Assembly (NCBI GenBank): GCA_022711665.1
Contig: JAKLEN010000001.1
Location: 369,179-433,178 of the forward strand
DNA length: 64,000 bases
Direction: 5' to 3'
Origin: Acidobacteriota bacterium
Lineage (GTDB): Bacteria; Acidobacteriota; Aminicenantia; Aminicenantales; Saccharicenantaceae
The notes beneath the pieces were generated by a model. The model worked only from the letters and a program-made list of their open reading frames with translations. It had not been told where the DNA came from and did not search any database. A program made the translations under genes and the position numbers. Positions 58,423 to 64,000 of the stretch are shown here, piece by piece (position 1 is the stretch's first letter; each line of letters opens with the position of its first letter).

Positions 58423-58428
58423 TATAAT
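58423..58428 (+). promoter_or_regulatory. Possible -10 of the sensor operon
   Basis: A perfect TATAAT, 38 bases before the first DRTGG gene and after the terminator; no good -35 is visible. It indicates separate transcription of the 58.4-62.2 kb operon. Confidence 0.4.
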
Positions 58429-58466
58429 GGAGGCGTCCCCGGAGCCGATGCGCGGCGGAGGTCCCG

Positions 58467-58820
58467 ATGATCGCTCTCAAGGACGTCCTGACCCTTCTCG
58501 ACGGCGAGCTCCTGACGGCCGGCCTGCCCCTCGACGCCCCCTGTCCGGGCGTCTTCGCCTCCGATCTCATGAGCGACGTCCTGACCTCGGCCCGGCCCGG
58601 CTGGCTCCTCCTGACCGGCCTGGCCAACGCCCACGTCGTCCGGGCTTGCGCCGTGGCCGACCTGGCCGCGGTCGTCTTCGTCCAGGGCAAGAGGCCGGAC
58701 AACGGGACCGTCGACCAGGCCCGGGCCGGGCGCCTGCCCCTGATCGCCACACGGATGCCCATGTTCGAGGCCTGCGCCAGGCTGGCCAGGCTCGTCGAGG
58801 ACGGCGGCCATGGCGTCTGA
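58467..58820 (+). CDS. DRTGG domain protein (first copy)
   Basis: 117 residues. A single DRTGG domain with the recurring pattern PGVFASDLMSDVLTSARPG, LLTGLANAHVVRACAVADLA, VVFVQGKRPD. DRTGG domains occur near CBS and adenosyl-cobinamide/HPr-kinase-like proteins and beside hydrogenase sensors; function unknown. The start of the next gene is inside its 3' end. A paralogue is at 60596. Confidence 0.82.
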   Translation: MIALKDVLTLLDGELLTAGLPLDAPCPGVFASDLMSDVLTSARPGWLLLTGLANAHVVRACAVADLAAVVFVQGKRPDNGTVDQARAGRLPLIATRMPMFEACARLARLVEDGGHGV

Positions 58821-59256
58821 AGAGGCCTATCGCCGGGAGTTCCAGGTCAAGGGCGGCGACTTCGCCAACGCCGGCGCCGCGGCCTGCGCCATCAAGGAGC
58901 TCCTGAAGGAGTTCGGCCTCTCTCCCCGGACCGTCCGCCGGGCGGCCGTCGCCGCCTACGAGGCGGAGATGAACGTCATCATGTACGCCCGGAAGGCCCG
59001 CATCGGCCTGGCCGTCACCCCCCGCGAGGTCCGCCTGGTCGTCGACGACCGCGGCCCCGGCATCGCCGACGTCGAGCTGGCCATGACCGAAGGGTATTCG
59101 ACGGCCACGGCCGAGATGCGCGAGCTCGGCTTCGGGGCCGGCATGGGCCTGCCGAACATCAAGAAGAACTCCGACCGCTTCGAGATCGTCTCGGAGCCGG
59201 GCCGGGGGACGCGCCTGGACATCCTCATCCGGACCAACGGACACGTGACATCATGA
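58810..59256 (+). CDS. Anti-sigma regulatory factor type HATPase (RsbW/SpoIIAB-like)
   Basis: 148 residues, a GHKL ATPase domain alone: N-box AAYEAEMNVIMYAR, G1 VVDDRGPGIADVEL, G2 GFGAGMGLPNIKKNSD. Serine-kinase/anti-sigma proteins of this size bind sigma factors or anti-anti-sigma factors. No sigma factor or STAS gene is adjacent, so the partner is unknown. Neighbouring genes in many anaerobes with bifurcating hydrogenases include such an ATPase. Confidence 0.85.
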   Translation: MASEEAYRREFQVKGGDFANAGAAACAIKELLKEFGLSPRTVRRAAVAAYEAEMNVIMYARKARIGLAVTPREVRLVVDDRGPGIADVELAMTEGYSTATAEMRELGFGAGMGLPNIKKNSDRFEIVSEPGRGTRLDILIRTNGHVTS

Positions 59257-60599
59257 ACGAGACCAAGACCCCGCCGAATAACTTCCACGCCATCCACATC
59301 ACCGGGGACAAGTGCATCGGCTGTGTCCACTGCCTGTCGGCCTGCCCGACCCGGGCCATCCGGGTCCAGGACGGCCGGGCCCGGATCATCGACCAGCTCT
59401 GCATCGACTGCGCCGAGTGCCTGCGCGTCTGCCCCCACGACGCCATCCGCTCCCACACGACCTCGTTCGCCGCCCTGGACGCATTCGCCTACAAGGTCGC
59501 CATCCCCTCGACCGTCCTCTACGGACAGTTCGGCTCGTCCGTCCTGCCGAACGAGATCCTTTCGGCCCTGCGCCGGATCGGCTTCGACGAGGTCTACGAC
59601 CTGAGCTCCATCTGCGAGCTGAACTGCGCGGCGACCGAGGAGTACCTCAACGACCACCCCCGGCCGCGGCCCTACATCACCTCGACCTGTCCGGTCGTCG
59701 TGCGCATCATCCAGCGGCGCTACCCGTCGCTCTGCGGCCAGATCCTGCCCATCGAGCCGCCCCGGGAGATCGCGGCCAAGATCCTGCGCACCATCCTGCC
59801 CAAGTCCCTGGGCCTGCCGCCGGAGAAGATCGGCATCATCCACATCACGCCCTGCCCGGCCAAGATGGTCTCCATCAACAGCCCGGCCACCCTGGCCAGG
59901 TCCTATCTCGACGGGGCCATCTCCATCCGGGACATCTTCCCCCAGCTCGTCAAGGCCCTGCGCAAGACCGAGGAGGACGCCCTGATGCGCCACCTCTTCC
60001 CGGAGACGCTCTTCAGCGGCATCGGCATGGGCTGGTCCCTTTCGGGTGGGGAGGTCCGCGGGCTCAAGAGCCACCGGGCCCTGGCCGTCTCCGGCGTCGT
60101 CGACACGATGCGGGTCCTCGACCAGGTCGAGGGCGGGCTGCTCCAGGACATCGACCTGCTCGAGTGCACGGTCTGCCCCGACGGCTGCGTCGGGGGCCCG
60201 CTCGAGGTCGAGAACCGCTTCCTGGCCAAGAGCCGGATCCTGGAGCTGGTCGCCGCCGCCGGCGAGCACGCGGTCGTGGACCAGAAGGACGTCAGCCGGC
60301 TCTACCACCGGAACTTCCTGTCGTTCGACCATCCCGTGTCGCCGGCCGAGCCGCGGCCGCTCGATCCGGACCCGGCCCGGGCTATCCGCAAGGCCAAGCT
60401 CCGGGACAGGGTCTTCGCCGGGCTGCCGAGGAAGGATTGCGGCGTCTGCGGCGCGCCCGACTGCCTGACCCTGGCCGAAGACATCGCCCGCGGTTACGCC
60501 CGGCTCGAGGATTGCCCGTTCGCCCGGCCGAACGCGACGCCCAAGGCCCGGAAGGCGGCGGCCCGGCCAAAGTCGGCCCGCGGCAAGGAGGGACGATGA
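59253..60599 (+). CDS. [FeFe]-hydrogenase-like sensor protein
   Basis: 448 residues. N-terminal two-cluster ferredoxin (CIGCVHCLSACP and CIDCAECLRVCP, about 20-70), then a hydrogenase H-domain: L1-like ITSTCPVVVR (Cys about 146), L2-like ITPCPAKMVS (about 198), L3-like LECTVCPDGCVGGPLE (about 305). A further Fe-S domain closes it (CGVCGAPDCLTLAED). Compared with catalytic HydA (TSCCPGW, MPCxxKxxE, ExMxCxxGCxxGGGxP) only the cysteines remain; the L2 Glu and L3 GGGxP are changed. This matches the sensory or group C/D-like set. Sited between ATPase and DRTGG genes, it is likely a redox or H2 sensor, not the hydrogen-producing enzyme. Confidence 0.85.
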   Translation: MNETKTPPNNFHAIHITGDKCIGCVHCLSACPTRAIRVQDGRARIIDQLCIDCAECLRVCPHDAIRSHTTSFAALDAFAYKVAIPSTVLYGQFGSSVLPNEILSALRRIGFDEVYDLSSICELNCAATEEYLNDHPRPRPYITSTCPVVVRIIQRRYPSLCGQILPIEPPREIAAKILRTILPKSLGLPPEKIGIIHITPCPAKMVSINSPATLARSYLDGAISIRDIFPQLVKALRKTEEDALMRHLFPETLFSGIGMGWSLSGGEVRGLKSHRALAVSGVVDTMRVLDQVEGGLLQDIDLLECTVCPDGCVGGPLEVENRFLAKSRILELVAAAGEHAVVDQKDVSRLYHRNFLSFDHPVSPAEPRPLDPDPARAIRKAKLRDRVFAGLPRKDCGVCGAPDCLTLAEDIARGYARLEDCPFARPNATPKARKAAARPKSARGKEGR

Positions 60600-60937
60600 C
60601 CCTCGACGAACTGGTCTCCCGTCTCGATCTCAAGGTCTTCACCCCCGGCCTGCCGCTCGACCGGCCGGTCCGCGGCGGCTACGCCAGCGACCTCCTGAGC
60701 GACGTCGTCGGCCACGCCCGCCCGGACGACCTCTGGCTGACCATGCAGGTCCACCCGAACATCGTGGCCGTGGCCGCGCTCAAAGAGCTGGCCGCCGTCG
60801 TCCTCGTCAACGGCCGGGGGCCGGCCCCCGAGACCCTGGAGCTGGCCGTCCGCGAGAAGGTCCTGCTGCTCGGCGCCGGGATCGGCGCCTTCGAGCTGGC
60901 CGGCCGCCTCTACGGGCTCGGCCTCAAGGGGAGTTGA
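60596..60937 (+). CDS. DRTGG domain protein (second copy)
   Basis: 113 residues; overlaps the H-domain gene by four bases and the next start by one. RGGYASDLLSDVVGHARPDD, WLTMQVHPNIVAVAALKELA and VVLVNGRGPAPE align with the paralogue at 58467 along the whole length, so the operon carries two distinct DRTGG proteins. Confidence 0.82.
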   Translation: MTLDELVSRLDLKVFTPGLPLDRPVRGGYASDLLSDVVGHARPDDLWLTMQVHPNIVAVAALKELAAVVLVNGRGPAPETLELAVREKVLLLGAGIGAFELAGRLYGLGLKGS

Positions 60938-61683
60938 TGGCCCTGCGCCGTCTCCGGGCCGACCTCCACATCCACACCTGCCTATCGCCGTGCGGCGAGC
61001 TGACGATGTCGCCCCGGGCCGTCGTCGAGCGGGCCCTCGCCGCCGGGCTCGACCTCGTGGCCGTCACCGACCACAATACGACCGAGAACGCGGCGGCCGC
61101 GGCGGCCGCCGCGGCCGGGACGGGGCTCACGGCGCTGCCCGGCATCGAGCTCACGACCGCCGAAGAGGTCCACCTGCTCGGCCTGTTCGAGGCCGGGACG
61201 GACCTGAAGCCCTTTCAGGCCGAGGTCTACCGGAACCTGCCCGACCTGCCATCCCGGAAGAAGCTCCGCGTCGACCAGGTCCTGGTCGACGCCGACGATT
61301 ATGTCACCGGCTTCTGTCCCCGCTCCCTCATCGGAGCCACGCTCTTTTCCGTCCGCCAGGCGGCCGACCTCATCCACGCGGCCGGCGGCCTGGCCGTGGC
61401 CTGCCACATCGACCGCGAGGCCTTCGGCATCGTCGGCCAGCTCGGCTTCATCCCGGCCGGGCTGGGGCTCGAGGCCGTCGAGGTCTCGCCGCGGACGGCG
61501 GCCGGAACGGCCCGGGCCGGCCTGGCCGCCGCCGGCGGCCTGCCCGTCGTTCGCTTTTCCGACGCCCACCGTCCGGAGGAGATCGGCGCCGCGGTGACGG
61601 AGTTCCTGGTCGAAGCCCCGACGATCGGCGAGCTCCGCCGGGCCCTGGCCGGCGAAGATGGCCGGGGGGTATTCCTGCCATGA
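60937..61683 (+). CDS. PHP domain metal-dependent phosphoesterase
   Basis: 248 residues. PHP motifs: LRADLHIHTCLSPCGE (HxH), VAVTDHNTTEN, ALPGIELTTAEEVHLLG, VACHIDREAFG, VRFSDAHRPEEIG. The His/Asp metal set is complete. Such stand-alone PHP proteins are often beside hydrogenase genes but the substrate is not established. An ATG at 60937 overlaps the previous stop (TGATG). Confidence 0.85.
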   Translation: MALRRLRADLHIHTCLSPCGELTMSPRAVVERALAAGLDLVAVTDHNTTENAAAAAAAAAGTGLTALPGIELTTAEEVHLLGLFEAGTDLKPFQAEVYRNLPDLPSRKKLRVDQVLVDADDYVTGFCPRSLIGATLFSVRQAADLIHAAGGLAVACHIDREAFGIVGQLGFIPAGLGLEAVEVSPRTAAGTARAGLAAAGGLPVVRFSDAHRPEEIGAAVTEFLVEAPTIGELRRALAGEDGRGVFLP

Positions 61684-62213
61684 TGGAGGACCTGTCGCTC
61701 CACATCCTCGACCTGGCCGAGAACGCCGCGGCCGCCGGCGCGACCCGGGTGCGCATCGCGGTCAACGAGAACGAGCGCCGGGACGTGCTGACCATCCGGG
61801 TGGCCGACGACGGCCGGGGCATGACGGCCGCGGACCGCGGCCGGGCCCTCGATCCCTTCTTCACGACCGGGCGCAAGAGGACCGGCCTGGGCCTTGCCCT
61901 GCTGGCCCAGACGGCCGAGGCCTGCGGCGGCCGCCTGACACTGGCCTCTACGCCGGGCCGGGGCACGACCATCGTCGTCCGCCTGCCGTTCCGACATGTG
62001 GATCGGCCGCCCCTGACCCGAATGGCGTCGACCATGATGACCCTCTTCTTCGGCCATCCGGAGATCGACATTCTCTATACGCACACCCGCAACGGAAGCC
62101 GTTTCAGCATGTTGCGAAAGGGGCGGGACCCCTCGGCGCCGGCCGGCGAAGCCGAGATATCCGGTCTTCGCGAAAGCCTGCGGGCGGGATTGGGGCGGGT
62201 CGGGGCGGGGTGA
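61680..62213 (+). CDS. HATPase domain protein, histidine-kinase-like ATPase
   Basis: 177 residues. GHKL motifs: ILDLAENAAAAGATRV (N-box), VADDGRGMTAAD (G1), RTGLGLALLAQTAEACGG (G2). No receiver or dimerisation domain; a 60-residue basic C-terminus follows (PLTRMASTMMTLFFG...). Overlaps the PHP gene (ATGA). With the ATPase at 58810 this gives two GHKL ATPases in one operon. Last gene of the signalling operon. Confidence 0.82.
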   Translation: MMEDLSLHILDLAENAAAAGATRVRIAVNENERRDVLTIRVADDGRGMTAADRGRALDPFFTTGRKRTGLGLALLAQTAEACGGRLTLASTPGRGTTIVVRLPFRHVDRPPLTRMASTMMTLFFGHPEIDILYTHTRNGSRFSMLRKGRDPSAPAGEAEISGLRESLRAGLGRVGAG

Positions 62214-62219
62214 CGGTCT

Positions 62220-64000
62220 TCAGGGCGCGTTCGGCCCGATCTTCTTTTCCAGGTTCTCCAGCTCGGCCCGGGCCTTGGACACGTTGGCCTCGGTCTCGCC
62301 GCCGGAGTTCCGGAGGTACATCCGCAGCGCCTCCGCCGCCTCCCTCAGATCGCCGCGCTTCTCATAGGCCACGGCCAGGTTGAAAAACCCGACCGGCGTC
62401 GCCCGGATGGCCAGGGCCCGGCGCAGCAGCGCGATGGCCTGGTCGTACTCGCCGAGGTAGGAGTGGGCGATGCCGGCGAACTGGCAGAAAGCCTGCTCTT
62501 CGGGGAAATCCGCGATCAGCGAGTCGTAAACGGCGATGGCTTCCTTGAGGGACCCGGCCGAGGCCAGGCTGCCGGCATAGCTCGTCCGGAGATGGCGGCT
62601 TTCGGGCTCGACCGCCAGGGCCCGCTCGTAATAGGCCCGCGCCTCGGCTTTCCGCCCGGCCGCGTCCAGGATGCCGGCGGCGACCGTCAGGGCGTCGACG
62701 CTTTGGGGGTTCAGGGCCAGGACCTTGTTCATGGTCTCCAGGGCCTCGCCCGGCCGGCCGCCGACAAGGTAGGTATGGCCGAGGCGGACAAGAAGGGTCT
62801 CCGAATCCGGCAGCCGGGCCAGGCCGCGGCCGAGCGTTTCGACGGCCCGGTCGAACCTGTTCTGCCGCGCCTGGGCGATAGCCAGGTTGACGTAGCTCTC
62901 GGGCGAATCGGGGATCTCGGTCACGACCCGCTCGAATGCCTGTTCGGCCTCCCCGAACTTTCCCTCGGCTTCGAAGGCCTGGGCCTCCTGGATGAGCCGC
63001 AGCAGGCCGATCTTATCCTTCGGATCGGGCGCGGCCCCGTCCGCCGCGGCCGGAGCGAAGTTGACGTAGCCCAGGGACCGGAGCCGCTCCCGGTCGCCGG
63101 AACGGGCGGCCGCCGGGCCCGTCCCCGGGCCGGACCTGGCGCTCAAGCCGAGCAATTCCCGCTCGAGCGCCTGCCGCATCTCGTCCGCCTTGGCCGGCGA
63201 CGAGGCCGCGAGGTTGGCCGTCTCGCCCGGGTCGGCCGTCAGATCGTAGAGCTCGGGCCGCGGCGCCTGGATGAGCTTCCAGGACCCGGCGACCAGGCCG
63301 ACGAGCTCCGACCAGCCGAAGTTCTCCCGCGGGTAGAAGGTTTCGACGAGGCTGGCCGGTCCCGGCCGGTCCGGGTCCTTGATCCAGGGGACGAGGCTCC
63401 GCCCCTCCATGGCCGCCGCCTCGCCGGCCAGGCCGAGCGTTTCCAGGATGGTCGGGGCCACGTCCACCAGCCGGACCGGCCCCGCGACCACGCGGGGCTT
63501 GGGGAAGGCCGCGGCGTCCTGGATGATCAGGGGCACGCGCAGGGTCTCCTCGTAGAGGAAGATGCCGTGCCCGGTCTCGACCTTGTCGCCCAGGCCCTCG
63601 CCGTGGTCGCCAGCGACGACGACGAGGGTCTTGTCGCGGAGGCCCCGGCCCGCCAGGGCCTCGATGGCCGCGCCGACGTAGCGGTCCATGTAGGCGATCT
63701 CGCCGTCGTACGGCCGGCCGGCCGACGCTTCCTTCTCGGGCGAGGGCGGATCGTAGGGCAAATGCGGGTCGTAATAGTGGATCCAGGCGAAGAACCGGGC
63801 CCCGCCGTTCTTCTCCAGCCAGCGCGAGAATCGGGCAAAGGTGGCCTCGGCCCGGCGCTCCGCGTTGGCCCCTTTCAGCGGCGCCTGGACGTCGAAGGTG
63901 TCGTCATAGACGTCGAAGCCCCGGCCGAGGCCGAACCGGGAATCCACCGAGAACGACGAGACGAAAGCCGCCGTGGCGAAACCGTGGCCCTTGAGGATCG
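62220..64000 (-). CDS. Sulfatase-family (alkaline phosphatase fold) protein fused to TPR repeats, N-terminus beyond window
   Basis: About 593 residues visible; the start is beyond 64000. The N-terminal visible part is arylsulfatase-like (VVVAGDHGEGLGDKVETGHG, RVPLIIQD, VDVAPTILETLGL, LVPWIKDPD). From about residue 290 the C-terminal half is TPR (for example FGEAEQAFERVVTEIPDSPE, YYERALAVEPESRHLRTSYA, KEAIAVYDSLIADFPEEQAF). The sulfatase nucleophile (Cys/Ser) lies in the missing N-terminus, so activity cannot be judged. Convergent with the sensor operon, six bases apart. Confidence 0.8.
   Translation of the reverse strand, partial: ILKGHGFATAAFVSSFSVDSRFGLGRGFDVYDDTFDVQAPLKGANAERRAEATFARFSRWLEKNGGARFFAWIHYYDPHLPYDPPSPEKEASAGRPYDGEIAYMDRYVGAAIEALAGRGLRDKTLVVVAGDHGEGLGDKVETGHGIFLYEETLRVPLIIQDAAAFPKPRVVAGPVRLVDVAPTILETLGLAGEAAAMEGRSLVPWIKDPDRPGPASLVETFYPRENFGWSELVGLVAGSWKLIQAPRPELYDLTADPGETANLAASSPAKADEMRQALERELLGLSARSGPGTGPAAARSGDRERLRSLGYVNFAPAAADGAAPDPKDKIGLLRLIQEAQAFEAEGKFGEAEQAFERVVTEIPDSPESYVNLAIAQARQNRFDRAVETLGRGLARLPDSETLLVRLGHTYLVGGRPGEALETMNKVLALNPQSVDALTVAAGILDAAGRKAEARAYYERALAVEPESRHLRTSYAGSLASAGSLKEAIAVYDSLIADFPEEQAFCQFAGIAHSYLGEYDQAIALLRRALAIRATPVGFFNLAVAYEKRGDLREAAEALRMYLRNSGGETEANVSKARAELENLEKKIGPNAP

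Noticed and set aside
1..64000. CRISPR array or phage genes
   Set aside because: No regularly spaced repeats with unique spacers, cas genes, integrase, capsid or terminase genes were found. The tandem units near 44.1 kb have no spacers.

Overview
The window is high-GC bacterial chromosome (about two thirds G+C by eye) with dense operons, ATGA/GTGA gene overlaps, many GTG/TTG starts and Tat, lipoprotein and Sec signals. The gene set suggests a diderm-type anaerobe or facultative anaerobe with peptide and sugar degradation, hydrogen metabolism and flavin/iron-sulfur electron-transfer complexes. I would place it near Candidatus Aminicenantes or an acidobacterial relative, but this is inference from gene content; no rRNA gene is present.

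Layout. 1-12.9 kb: secreted proteins, a DUF4382 lipoprotein, a Tat aldo/keto reductase with ferredoxin tail, an alpha/beta hydrolase, tRNA-Asp with a displaced 3' fragment about 0.5 kb away, polX, a metal-efflux CDF protein, htpX-lemA and a sialate O-acetylesterase. 13-18.5 kb: secreted M28 and M55 peptidases, a eukaryote-like citrate synthase and homoserine dehydrogenase. 18.5-20.4 kb: an AT-rich island holding one SF1 helicase. 20.5-27 kb: a Cys/Met-metabolism PLP enzyme, a class II aldolase, a LysR regulator and two aldehyde dehydrogenases. 27-43.9 kb: housekeeping genes (murA, murB, ligA, a split NAD synthetase, rsmI, hsp20, comF, and the rplU-rpmA-obgE-nadD-rsfS-rlmH run). 43.9-44.9 kb: three tRNA genes around an array of hairpin repeats.

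The most interesting part is 45.7-62.2 kb. A complete group 3d type NAD-reducing [NiFe] hydrogenase (hoxFUYH, maturation protease, hypB, hypA) is followed, behind its own promoter and a leader hairpin, by a second NADH-linked complex: a NuoE-like subunit, a 2Fe-2S subunit, a 1030-residue NuoF-GltD fusion, a short NuoG-like protein and a glutamate-synthase-like FMN protein. No catalytic HydA is present. After a strong terminator comes a signalling operon: DRTGG protein, anti-sigma-type ATPase, an [FeFe]-hydrogenase-like protein that keeps Cys in all three H-cluster motifs but has lost other conserved motif residues, a second DRTGG protein, a PHP protein and a second ATPase. Together these look like a flavin-based bifurcating (Bfu/HydABC-like) complex wired to a GOGAT-like module with a redox or H2 sensing cassette.

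A family of dispersed hairpin repeats (about 16.2, 39.1 and 44.1-44.4 kb) sits in the larger intergenic gaps and shows compensatory base changes. The window ends inside a sulfatase-TPR gene.
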